Source: Paludibacteraceae bacterium (lineage in GTDB: Bacteria > Bacteroidota > Bacteroidia > Bacteroidales > Paludibacteraceae). From it: 5,205 nucleotides of DNA. The notes beneath the pieces are model-generated. The model was not told the origin of the DNA. It did not search any database and saw only the letters and a list, made by a program, of their open reading frames with translations. The position numbers and the translations under genes are program-made. Below are positions 1-5,205 of the stretch, piece after piece (within the stretch, counting starts at the first letter, position 1; the number at the start of each line of letters is the position of its first letter). The DNA is taken from NCBI GenBank assembly GCA_016292775.1, contig JAEDFN010000073.1:1-5205 (forward strand), written 5' to 3'.

Positions 1-80
1 CGGTTATTAAAACGATCATCACAACAGCAAAATAATACTAATGATATTATTATCGAGCCTAAAAATATTATCCTTTTCAT
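1..80 (-). CDS. N-terminus of a putative lipoprotein (partial, runs off the left edge)
   Basis: Reading leftwards from an ATG at 80-78, the frame stays open to the window edge and gives 26 residues beginning MKRIIFLGSIIISLVLFCCC and continuing DDRFNN. This is a typical signal peptide: two basic residues, a hydrophobic stretch of about 14 residues, then a triple cysteine (residues 18-20) followed by two aspartates. A type II (lipoprotein) signal peptide is the best reading, although the -3 to -1 residues do not match the strict lipobox, which is looser in Bacteroidetes. Acidic residues just after the acylated Cys occur in Bacteroidetes surface-export signals, but that is only suggestive here. 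The start lies 12 nt downstream of the stop of the damaged gene at 93-337, so the two were probably co-transcribed. No strong ribosome site is visible; the leader is A-rich. The function cannot be judged from this fragment. Confidence 0.6.
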   Translation of the reverse strand, partial: MKRIIFLGSIIISLVLFCCCDDRFNN

Positions 81-92
81 AAACTATGATTT

Positions 93-337
93 TTATTTTG
101 TTAATATTATTTTGTCAGATTTCACTAAAGTGTTTTTATAAAAATATCTTATGATATATATGCCTTTTGGTAAATCAGAAAAATTTATTTTTTCATTTAA
201 TTTATAGGCTTTTAAAACATTAGGTTTTGATGTATGTAGTTGTTTGCTATTATATTATTTATTAATAGTGTATATTCGTTATATCTATCTCCATCACCTT
301 GTCCACTATTTTCTAAATAAAAATTGGGCACCATCAT
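93..337 (-). pseudogene. Remnant of a secreted protein with a probable T9SS sorting tail
   Basis: Two overlapping reading frames carry protein-like sequence that together look like the end of one gene. The upstream piece (ATG at 337, stop at 212-214, 41 residues) includes ENSGQGDGDRYNEYTLLINN. The downstream frame is open from 254 to a stop at 93-95 and has no start codon. Its 53 residues include INFSDLPKGIYIIRYFY and end KSDKIILTK. A 'dLpkGiYii' strand followed by a Lys-rich end at the stop codon is the pattern of type A C-terminal sorting domains of the Bacteroidetes type IX secretion system. Joining the frames needs a single shift near 250-260, where the sorting-tail frame meets a TAA at 255-257. 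The N-terminal part of the protein, including any signal peptide or catalytic domain, is absent: to the right lies the methyltransferase gene. The host domain is unknown. A lipoprotein start follows 12 nt later. An alternative is that the 41-residue frame is an unrelated short ORF. Confidence 0.5.
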
Positions 338-353
338 TTTCTTTTAAAATGAT
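333..353 (-). terminator. AT-rich perfect hairpin directly after the methyltransferase stop
   Basis: Eight-base arms 333-340 and 346-353 (ATCATTTT / AAAATGAT) flank a five-base loop and begin at the first base after the TAA of the methyltransferase. As a terminator it is weak: the stem has a single G-C pair and the T-run on the minus strand (CAATTTTTA) comes only about nine bases later. It may instead end or stabilise the operon transcript. No better terminator for the lysC operon is visible between here and the window edge. Confidence 0.25.
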
Positions 354-884
354 TTACAATATTAACTTTTTCGCAAATTCCCAGATAATGATACCTGCAG
401 TAATGCTGACGTTTAGGGAGTGTTTTGTGCCGAATTGCGGTAGTTCGATACATCCGTCGCAGAGGTTTATTGCGTTTTGGTCCACTCCTTTTACCTCGTT
501 ACCGAGGATAACGGCGTATTTTTTATTACTGTCGATAGTAATATTTTGGAGCATTGTCGACCCCTCGGCTTGCTCAATGGCGAGTATGGTGTATCCCTCT
601 GTTTTATATTTATTTACGGCGTCGCAAGTATTATGGAAATATTCCCAATCAACGCTGAATTCGGCACCGAGGGCTGATTTATGGATTTCGGGATGCGGGG
701 GTGTGGCGGTGATGCCACAGAGTATCACCTTTTCTAATCTATAGGCATCGCCGGTGCGAAATACAGCCCCTACGTTGTGCAGGCTGCGTACGTTATCGAG
801 TATTACCACAAGGGGCATTTTGCTCGCTTGCTTGTACTCTTCCGTGCTTAGGCGTATTATCTCTTCTGTTTCTAACTTCTTCAT
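354..884 (-). CDS. SpoU/TrmH-family RNA 2'-O-ribose methyltransferase
   Basis: A 176-residue SPOUT-class enzyme expected to transfer a methyl group from S-adenosylmethionine to a ribose 2'-OH in tRNA or rRNA in the cytoplasm. All three family motifs are present: motif 1 DNVRSLHNVGAVFRT (residues 30-44, with the conserved Asn and the catalytic-type Arg), motif 2 VILGNEVKGV (125-134), and motif 3 IELPQFGTKHSLNVSITAG (146-164), which forms the trefoil-knot cofactor site. There is no separate N-terminal RNA-binding domain, so this is the short form of the family; the exact target nucleotide cannot be assigned. The ATG at 884-882 (MKKLETEEII) is preferred over an in-frame TTG at 914-912, which would add ten residues (MGEWNRKTLK) and lie within 5 nt of the upstream stop. 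The gene is the last of the lysC-permease-methyltransferase run, 34 nt after the permease, and appears intact. Confidence 0.9.
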   Translation of the reverse strand: MKKLETEEIIRLSTEEYKQASKMPLVVILDNVRSLHNVGAVFRTGDAYRLEKVILCGITATPPHPEIHKSALGAEFSVDWEYFHNTCDAVNKYKTEGYTILAIEQAEGSTMLQNITIDSNKKYAVILGNEVKGVDQNAINLCDGCIELPQFGTKHSLNVSITAGIIIWEFAKKLIL

Positions 885-918
885 TTTTAATGTTTTTCTG
901 TTCCATTCCCCCAAAAAA

Positions 919-2157
919 TCACTCCTTACGCATTGCTTCAGCCGGTGCTATTTTCGTTACAAAATACGATGGTGCTATCAATATTACTATAGATAGTAGC
1001 CCGATGACGATGTTTAGAGCAAGCCACATACTGAAGGGTAGCGATACGGGCACAAAATCTACGTAATACGAAGCGGGATCTAACTTAATTATATGGGTAA
1101 AGTATTGAATACCAATGATTGTGAGTCCGAGGATATTACCCCATAGCATTCCTTTACCGATAATGTATGATGCTTGAGCCAAGAAAATTTTTCGTATTTT
1201 ACTGTTTGTAGCTCCGATGGCTTTGAAAAGACCTATGGTGGCACTGCGCTCAAGGATTAGTATCAGCAATCCGGAAACGGTGCAAAATCCCGACACGGCA
1301 AACATCAGTATGAGTATTACTATTGCGTTCATATCCAGTAGGTTGAGCCAGTCGAAAATCTGCTGTGACAAACTCTCTATAGTCTCTACTCTGTATTTTA
1401 TTTCTCTTTGATTAAAGGCGATAGTAGAAAATACTTCCGAAGTAATAATATCCAAATCGCTGTAGTTATCGATAATAATTTCAAGCGATGTAAGTTTGTC
1501 GTCACTCCAATTGTTCAGTCTTCGTACGTGCTGTAAATCGGTGATAATAAATAGTTTGTCGTAGTCGCTGAAGGTGGTTTGGTATATGCCGGTAACGATA
1601 AATTTCCTTGCGCGAAGGGTGTTTGTTACGAAATAAGTATTAAAAGCATCGCCCACCTTCAGGTTCATAGCTTTAGCTATTGTGCTACTAATAATGGCGC
1701 CGTTTTTTATCGAGTCATTCGTTTCGGGCAGGATATTACCTTCGATGAGGTTTTTCTTGAAAAAGGTCCAGTTGTAAGTGCTGTCGATGCCTTTAAGCAA
1801 GATGCCTTGAAAAGCGGACTCCGTTTGTATGATGCCTGCTTTTTGAGCTACATTCTGTACGGATTTTATCCCTTTTATCTCTTTTAAATCATTAATGAGT
1901 TTATCGTCGCGGAAGATGAAATTCTGTTGCGGGTCGTTGTTGATATTTCGTGGCAGTATTTGGATGTGACTGCCGAAACCTGCTATTTGATTTCTCACCT
2001 CACTTTTGAAACCGATTATAACTGCGAGGGCAATTATCATGACAGCCATACCGAGGATGACGCCTGTTATCGCAATCCTTATTGCCGGGCGCGACATCTT
2101 TTTCTCTTTGTTATATTCGTGGTTAAATCGGTTTGCTATGAAGAATTCGAATTTCAT
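919..2157 (-). CDS. LolC/LolE-family lipoprotein-releasing ABC transporter permease (FtsX/MacB-like)
   Basis: A 412-residue inner-membrane permease of the LolCDE type. In this system a LolD ATPase powers release of outer-membrane lipoproteins from the inner membrane to the carrier LolA. The start MKFEFFIANRF is followed by SRPAIRIAITG, the conserved N-terminal element of the family, and a first membrane span at about residues 27-50. A large periplasmic MacB-like core domain of some 220 residues follows, then three spans at about 277-302, 330-356 and 376-398. The coupling segment LFKAIGATNSKIRKIF (310-325) and the C-terminal PAEAMR (405-410) are characteristic. The length matches LolC and LolE (about 400-415). 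No ATPase gene is adjacent, so LolD must be encoded elsewhere. The ATG at 2157 lies 42 nt after lysC. I leave out a symbol because LolC, LolE and other FtsX-like permeases cannot be separated by eye. Confidence 0.87.
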   Translation of the reverse strand: MKFEFFIANRFNHEYNKEKKMSRPAIRIAITGVILGMAVMIIALAVIIGFKSEVRNQIAGFGSHIQILPRNINNDPQQNFIFRDDKLINDLKEIKGIKSVQNVAQKAGIIQTESAFQGILLKGIDSTYNWTFFKKNLIEGNILPETNDSIKNGAIISSTIAKAMNLKVGDAFNTYFVTNTLRARKFIVTGIYQTTFSDYDKLFIITDLQHVRRLNNWSDDKLTSLEIIIDNYSDLDIITSEVFSTIAFNQREIKYRVETIESLSQQIFDWLNLLDMNAIVILILMFAVSGFCTVSGLLILILERSATIGLFKAIGATNSKIRKIFLAQASYIIGKGMLWGNILGLTIIGIQYFTHIIKLDPASYYVDFVPVSLPFSMWLALNIVIGLLSIVILIAPSYFVTKIAPAEAMRKE

Positions 2158-2199
2158 TTTCTCAGCGCGGAAAGTAGTTGCTAATGACAGACGCTTTGT

Positions 2200-3453
2200 T
2201 TATAAAGAAGGCACAACGAATCGAGCAGTGACGCGGTTTTTCTGTTCTACATACACGAGGCGTTCGCCCACCAATTTGTCAACTATCTCTTTGGTATAGT
2301 GGCGGATAGTGATTAGTTCCACATCCGTATTATAGAGCACTTCGTATTCGTCTTTGAGTTCGGAAATCATTTTTTGGAAATTGATTTCGTTGTAATCCAC
2401 GCAAAGCGAGAAGCTGATAGCGGCGGTTTGTACGAGGCTGGATTTCAAGCGATAAGAGGCGAGGACACCGAAAATTTTACTCAGACGCTCTTCGGCGATA
2501 AAAGAGAAGTCGCGCGGGGTGAGAGAGAGGAGTACCTGGTTTCGCTTGTTGATATAGATAGGTGGTAAATTAATTCTTTCGGTATATTCGTTGATTACCG
2601 ATCCCGGGGCATCAGGGTCGAGGAAAGATTTTACGTAAAGAGGTATCTTTTTGTTTTGCAGTGGTTTCACCGTTTTCGGGTGGATAACGGAAGCTCCGCA
2701 ATAGCTAAGTTCGATAGCCTCTTTGTATGAGAGTACCGGAATAATCTGTACGTCGGAATAGATTTTCGGGTCGGCATTCATCACACCGGGAACATCTTTC
2801 CAGATGATGACGCTCTCCGCATCGAGGAGGTTGGCGAGGATGGCGGCGCTATAGTCCGAACCTTCTCGGCCGAGGGTGGTGGTTTGATTTGTGGTAGTGC
2901 CCGCAATAAAGCCCTGAGTGATAGCTATTTTCTTACCCTCGAAGGCGGACTTGGTGAATTTGCTGCTAAGCTCTATATTTACGTTTGCATCGCGGTGGTT
3001 GGAGTCGGTAATGATGCACTCGCGGATGTCTATCCAGTCTGCATTAAGACCTTGATATTTAAGGTAACAAGCCACAATAGTGGTGGATATTAATTCGCCG
3101 AACGATACGATACGGTCGTACTCATAGTCGTAACTGAGCGATGGTTTGTCGCTTAAAATGCCGTTTATCTTTTCATAGAGACCATTTATATGGCTGTCTA
3201 TTTCAGTGCGGTTTGCCCCGAAAAGGTCGTTGATGATATTTTCATGGTAATCCACTACCTTTTTAAGTAGTGCTTCCGTGTCGGACTTGTGGTTAAAAAA
3301 GCTGTTTACCACCAGCTCCAGAGCGTTTGTGGTCTTGCCCATAGCGGAGATCACAACCACTAAATTATCGTTGCTATTACTAATGATTTTGTGTAAGTTA
3401 CGTACTCCATTGGCATCTTTTACCGATGCACCTCCGAATTTATATACTTTCAT
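2200..3453 (-). CDS. lysC: Aspartate kinase (monofunctional)
   Basis: Catalyses ATP-dependent phosphorylation of L-aspartate to 4-phospho-L-aspartate, the committed step toward lysine/diaminopimelate, threonine and methionine. The 417-residue protein has the amino-acid-kinase fold: N-terminal KFGGASV (residues 5-11), SFGE (117-120), LGREGSDYSAAILA (194-207, substrate/ATP loop), WKDVPGVMNADP (218-229, nucleotide-binding) and CGASVIHPKTV (252-262). Residues from about 302 to the end form the C-terminal ACT regulatory region, where end-product feedback acts in this family; which amino acid inhibits cannot be told from sequence alone. No homoserine dehydrogenase domain is fused, so this is the monofunctional form. 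The ATG at 3453 opens directly into MKVYKFGGASV, the usual family start. It is the first gene of the apparent operon, with a promoter candidate at 3499-3530. It appears intact. Confidence 0.95.
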   Translation of the reverse strand: MKVYKFGGASVKDANGVRNLHKIISNSNDNLVVVISAMGKTTNALELVVNSFFNHKSDTEALLKKVVDYHENIINDLFGANRTEIDSHINGLYEKINGILSDKPSLSYDYEYDRIVSFGELISTTIVACYLKYQGLNADWIDIRECIITDSNHRDANVNIELSSKFTKSAFEGKKIAITQGFIAGTTTNQTTTLGREGSDYSAAILANLLDAESVIIWKDVPGVMNADPKIYSDVQIIPVLSYKEAIELSYCGASVIHPKTVKPLQNKKIPLYVKSFLDPDAPGSVINEYTERINLPPIYINKRNQVLLSLTPRDFSFIAEERLSKIFGVLASYRLKSSLVQTAAISFSLCVDYNEINFQKMISELKDEYEVLYNTDVELITIRHYTKEIVDKLVGERLVYVEQKNRVTARFVVPSL

Positions 3454-3498
3454 TGTTTATCTTTTTTACTTAATCAATATTCATATTATTTCAATTTA

Positions 3499-3530
3499 CA
3501 AAGTTAATCATTTTATATCAATCAATAAAA
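3499..3530 (-). promoter_or_regulatory. Bacteroidetes-type promoter candidate for the lysC operon
   Basis: On the minus strand TAACTTTG (3506 down to 3499) matches the Bacteroidetes -7 consensus TAnnTTTG exactly. A TTTT at 3530-3527, with a 20-base spacer, stands where TTTG is expected for the -33 element. Transcription would start near 3492, leaving a leader of about 40 nt before the lysC ATG. The leader is A-rich and has no clear Shine-Dalgarno, as is usual in this phylum. Confidence 0.5.
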
Positions 3531-3540
3531 TAGTAGATTG

Positions 3541-3688
3541 TTTTTTTCTGAGGCCTACTCTCAACAAGCAACTGCAAAATTAGTGACAAAATTTGAAGAA
3601 TAGCTCAACAGGGGAGAAAAAATTAAGTTTTTCTCTTGGTCTTGCATTATATGTTATTCATCCCATTAGAAGGATTTACTAAATTTAT
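3541..3688. other. Non-coding gap between the lysC promoter and the lipoprotein terminator
   Basis: No convincing gene is present; the only short ORFs are about 30 codons with no family resemblance. Two sequence elements stand out. A second -7-like TAATTTTG on the minus strand (3582 down to 3575) lacks a good -33 partner (GTTG at a 23-base spacer is the best) and would give lysC a leader of about 115 nt. An eight-base perfect inverted repeat, GAGAAAAA / TTTTTCTC (3614-3621 and 3628-3635), has a six-base loop and lies upstream of both promoter candidates. It could be an operator or merely AT-rich dyad sequence. Confidence 0.3.
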
Positions 3689-3726
3689 AAAAGAAAATCC
3701 GAAGCCTAATTTAAATAAGCCTCGGA
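3689..3726 (-). terminator. Intrinsic terminator after the lipoprotein gene
   Basis: On the minus strand an 11-bp stem (TCCGAGGCTTA paired with TAGGCTTCGGA, two G-U pairs; arms 3716-3726 and 3698-3708) closes a seven-base loop and is followed at once by TTTTCTTTT (3697 down to 3689). The wobble pairs form only on the minus-strand RNA; on the plus strand they are A-C mismatches, so the orientation is clear. It lies 45 nt beyond the lipoprotein stop and separates that transcript from the lysC promoter. Confidence 0.85.
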
Positions 3727-3771
3727 CTAATTTATTGAGTTTTTGAGTATTTTACTAAATTCAATAATTTA

Positions 3772-4302
3772 TTATTCTTTACGATTCGTTATATCTATAT
3801 AAATATTCTTATCTTCATTAAAAGGCACTACATTATATGCAATTTTTCTTAAATCATGAATGTTATCATCTTCAATTTTAATTATGTATTTCCCAATATA
3901 TTCAGGATGTTGAGAAGCAATTGAATCGTAAATCTCATCTGCTGAAATATTATATTTTTCTGCGTCTGATATACCATTTTTTTTAATAACAAAAGAACAA
4001 GCAGATACATAGAGTGGATATTTTTGATTTGTAATTTGCACATCATATCTCCATTGCTCTTGTTCTATTTTGAAGTTTCTACATGTTACTGAATTTGCAT
4101 TTGGCTTTTCTACAAATTTACCGTCAACAATAAATATTTCAGTTCGTAAATCATCTTTTGTTACGGTGTTGTCGCCATCATAGTAATTAATTTTCACTTC
4201 GCTTTTATTGTCAGACATAAAAAAAGCATGAGAGAAATTAGGAATTGGTGTACATGCACAAACCAATATGCATGCAACGATAAGTATTAAATTTTTCTTC
4301 AT
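3772..4302 (-). CDS. Putative lipoprotein of unknown function
   Basis: A 176-residue protein starting MKKNLILIVACILVCACTPI: two lysines, a hydrophobic core, then V-C-A-C, a good lipobox with Cys17 as the acylated residue. The mature part of about 160 residues is hydrophilic, mixed in charge and has no further membrane span. I recognise no family. Two Cys residues (in VTCRNF and SACSFV) remain in the mature chain and could form a disulfide. The ATG at 4302 is 12 nt downstream of the stop of the disrupted peptidase-like gene (4315), which implies co-transcription, and a strong terminator follows. Small lipoproteins or inhibitors encoded beside secreted cysteine peptidases are known in Bacteroides (C10 proteases with their Bfi-type inhibitors), so an inhibitor or partner role is possible, but nothing in the sequence itself shows it. 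The gene is clearly poorer in GC than the lysC operon. Confidence 0.8.
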   Translation of the reverse strand: MKKNLILIVACILVCACTPIPNFSHAFFMSDNKSEVKINYYDGDNTVTKDDLRTEIFIVDGKFVEKPNANSVTCRNFKIEQEQWRYDVQITNQKYPLYVSACSFVIKKNGISDAEKYNISADEIYDSIASQHPEYIGKYIIKIEDDNIHDLRKIAYNVVPFNEDKNIYIDITNRKE

Positions 4303-4314
4303 AATTTTTTATTT

Positions 4315-4922
4315 TTAATGTTTTTTATTCCAACCATAATATAATAAACCTGCGGATGATTTTATCCAACATGGTTTGTAATTATTTGATTTAGTAGTAT
4401 ATCCATTATCAAAGATGTAAAAATAACATTTCTCCTTTTTGTTTTTTTTAATAATATAACCAACTCATTACTGTAGGTCCACACGCTCCACTCCATATAG
4501 TATTTAAAAGTTTGTTGTTTTGATATTCATTTAAAAACAATGTATTAGTAAACTCATTGTTTTCCAATTCACTTAAAATTTTTTCTTTTTGTGGTGTAGA
4601 TAAATAAAAATGATTAGTGATAGAATCTGTTCCTAAAAAATAAGTGTTTGGATTGTTAATATTAAACCACCATTGTTTTGCTATGTCTTGTGAATCAATA
4701 AGATTATTTATATGTTGAGTAATTGATATATTAGAGGTTTCTATTAACTCCTCGTTAATTGAGTCTAATTCTTCCTGAGGATAATAACTTAATTTAGAGC
4801 ACAAAGGTATAACAATTTCTTCTTTTCCCAAAATTTTTGATACTCAAAAATGCAGTTTCCCAAAAATTTTTATGCAGTATATTCGATGTTTCCCCAAAAT
4901 ATTCATCTCCATATTTACTTAC
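4315..4922 (-). pseudogene. Disrupted gene with a cysteine-peptidase-like ACGPT segment; two frameshifts, no N-terminus
   Basis: Three consecutive minus-strand frames give one continuous protein-like sequence of about 200 residues. Part 1 (4922 to about 4823) reads YGDEYFGETSNILHKNFWE and on to SIKNFGK. Removing one A from the GGGAAAAG run (4822-4829) joins it to part 2 (EEIVIPLCSKLSYYPQEEL, to the TAA at 4448-4450), which ends WSGACGPTVMSWLYY. Removing one T just before the eight-A run (4442-4449) joins that to part 3 (KKNKKEKCYFYIFDNGY through SAGLLYYGWNKKH, stop at 4315-4317). The A-C-G-P-T followed by a helix recalls the catalytic-Cys segment of C39-like and related papain-fold peptidases. 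The catalytic His/Asp region is not evident after it, so an internal loss is likely. No ATG opens part 1; its frame begins after a TAA at 4923-4925, just past a terminator, so the N-terminus and signal peptide are missing. The only start available to part 2 alone is a TTG. Homopolymer sequencing error is the main alternative to true decay. Confidence 0.6.
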
Positions 4923-4948
4923 TTAGAAAAGTAGACACTTGTAAATAT

Positions 4949-4983
4949 AAAAAAACCGCACTCTCTTCATCAGAGAAATGCGG
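4949..4983 (-). terminator. Strong intrinsic terminator
   Basis: On the minus strand CCGCAT (4983-4978) pairs with GTGCGG (4961-4956), a single T bulges, TCTCT pairs with AGAGA around a GATGA loop, and seven T residues follow (4955-4949). The plus strand has no T-run after the hairpin, so this ends leftward transcription. It stands about 150-185 nt downstream of the promoter at 5140-5170 and just upstream of the disrupted peptidase-like gene. Confidence 0.9.
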
Positions 4984-5133
4984 TTGAAAATGACGTATAT
5001 TTGAAAAAGATATTTTATTATTCCGTATTTGATTGATACACAAATAGCGAGTGCTATGGTAGAACGTTGTTGGTAACGATTTGGCGACTTTGAGATTGCA
5101 CCAATCTTCTGCATTATGCATTGTCAAACAACT
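4949..5133 (-). ncRNA. Candidate small RNA of about 185 nt between a consensus promoter and a strong terminator
   Basis: Transcription from the promoter at 5140-5170 would begin near 5133 and end at the T-run of 4949-4955. The RNA has several complementary segments. Its 5' end GUUG..UGAC (5132-5129 and 5126-5123) can pair with GUCA..CAAC (4994-4991 and 4986-4983) just before the terminator. GAUUGGUGCA (5106-5097) can pair over ten bases, two of them G-U, with UGUAUCAAUC (5040-5031). Local hairpins include AUAGC-ACUC-GCUAU (5057-5044) and CGUU/AACG. A closed rod-like outline with internal loops is reminiscent of 6S-type RNAs, but I cannot identify the family. A 68-codon ATG frame (5121 to 4915) runs straight through the terminator, which argues against translation. 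Alternatives are a regulatory leader for the downstream gene, or the relic of a small coding gene. Confidence 0.45.
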
Positions 5134-5139
5134 CTGAAA

Positions 5140-5170
5140 CAAAAGTAGCTAAACTTCTTGATTGAACAAA
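5140..5170 (-). promoter_or_regulatory. Consensus Bacteroidetes primary-sigma promoter
   Basis: On the minus strand TTTG (5170 down to 5167), a 19-base spacer and TACTTTTG (5147 down to 5140) match the Bacteroidetes TTTG-N19-TAnnTTTG promoter at every defined position and at the preferred spacing. Expected start of transcription is about 5133. It is the best promoter match in the window and points at the candidate small RNA. Confidence 0.7.
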
Positions 5171-5185
5171 AGAGTTTGGCTACTT
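5143..5185. repeat. Inverted repeat enclosing the promoter
   Basis: Arms 5143-5155 (AAGTAGCTAAACT) and 5173-5185 (AGTTTGGCTACTT) are complementary at 12 of 13 positions, the exception being a T-G, with 17 bases between them. One arm overlaps the -7 element and the other lies just upstream of the -33 element. It could be an operator for a dimeric regulator. It could also be a terminator for a gene beyond the right edge, since on the minus strand the second arm is followed by TTGTTTC, an imperfect T-run. The remaining bases to 5205 show nothing further. Confidence 0.55.
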
Positions 5186-5205
5186 CTTAAACTATGTCCT
5201 GTTAA

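Noticed and set aside
244..744. Plus-strand ORF of 166 codons
   Set aside because: It lies antisense to the methyltransferase with its intact motifs, and the product is low-complexity, as expected of a shadow frame.
885..914. Ten-residue N-terminal extension of the methyltransferase from a TTG
   Set aside because: The ATG at 884 gives the normal length and leaves all motifs intact; the extension MGEWNRKTLK has no family likeness and would start within 5 nt of the upstream stop.
2006..2299. Plus-strand ORFs opposite the permease and lysC (such as this one, 1579-1887 and 2884-3093)
   Set aside because: All are antisense to genes with clear family motifs; none shows a promoter, ribosome site or known domain.
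3561..3647. Minus-strand 28-codon ORF (MQDQEKNLIF...) upstream of lysC as a possible leader peptide
   Set aside because: It starts upstream of both lysC promoter candidates, has no run of Lys or Thr codons as expected for attenuation, and no adjacent terminator/antiterminator pair.
4442..4455. Programmed ribosomal frameshifting at the eight-A run of the peptidase-like gene
   Set aside because: The in-frame stop precedes the A-run, so slippage on the run comes too late to bypass it, and a second, separate break exists upstream; decay or sequencing error is simpler.
4949..5133. tmRNA, RNase P RNA, SRP RNA, riboswitch or T-box identity for the transcript
   Set aside because: Size and visible motifs do not fit: there is no tRNA-like ends or tag frame, no P RNA conserved core, no SRP GNAR-tetraloop domain and no T-box sequence. 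A 6S relation remains only a loose structural resemblance.
4915..5142. Minus-strand ORF of 75 codons from a TTG (68 from the ATG at 5121), plus an overlapping 63-codon frame
   Set aside because: The frames run through a strong intrinsic terminator (4949-4983), have no recognisable motif and no ribosome site, and overlap each other; a non-coding transcript explains the region better.

Overview
The window looks like part of a Bacteroidota chromosome, most likely Bacteroidales. The support is indirect: two promoter candidates with the Bacteroidetes TTTG-N19-TAnnTTTG architecture, A-rich leaders without a clear Shine-Dalgarno, two lipoproteins, a coding tail resembling a type IX secretion (T9SS) sorting domain, and closest recognisable resemblance of the housekeeping proteins to Bacteroidetes forms. 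Every supported gene is on the minus strand, so the window is transcribed from right to left.

Centre (354-3453): an apparent three-gene housekeeping operon read lysC (aspartate kinase), then a LolC/LolE-type lipoprotein-releasing ABC permease, then a small SpoU/TrmH-family RNA 2'-O-methyltransferase. Gaps are 42 and 34 nt. A TAACTTTG -7 element lies upstream of lysC. This block is visibly richer in GC than its flanks.

Right flank (3454-5205): an AT-rich accessory stretch. From the right edge it holds a consensus-quality promoter lying inside an inverted repeat, a transcript of about 185 nt with several complementary segments that ends in a strong intrinsic terminator (candidate small RNA), a disrupted gene with a cysteine-peptidase-like ACGPT segment whose frame is broken twice, a 176-residue lipoprotein starting 12 nt after it, and an intrinsic terminator.

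Left flank (1-353): a broken remnant whose last 50 or so residues look like a T9SS sorting tail, followed 12 nt later by the start of another lipoprotein that runs off the window. The two flanks therefore repeat one layout: the 3' end of a damaged, probably exported protein gene, 12 nt, then a lipoprotein. This may reflect a family of secreted-protein/lipoprotein pairs now decaying on both sides of a conserved operon. No tRNA, rRNA, CRISPR array or intact mobile element was seen.
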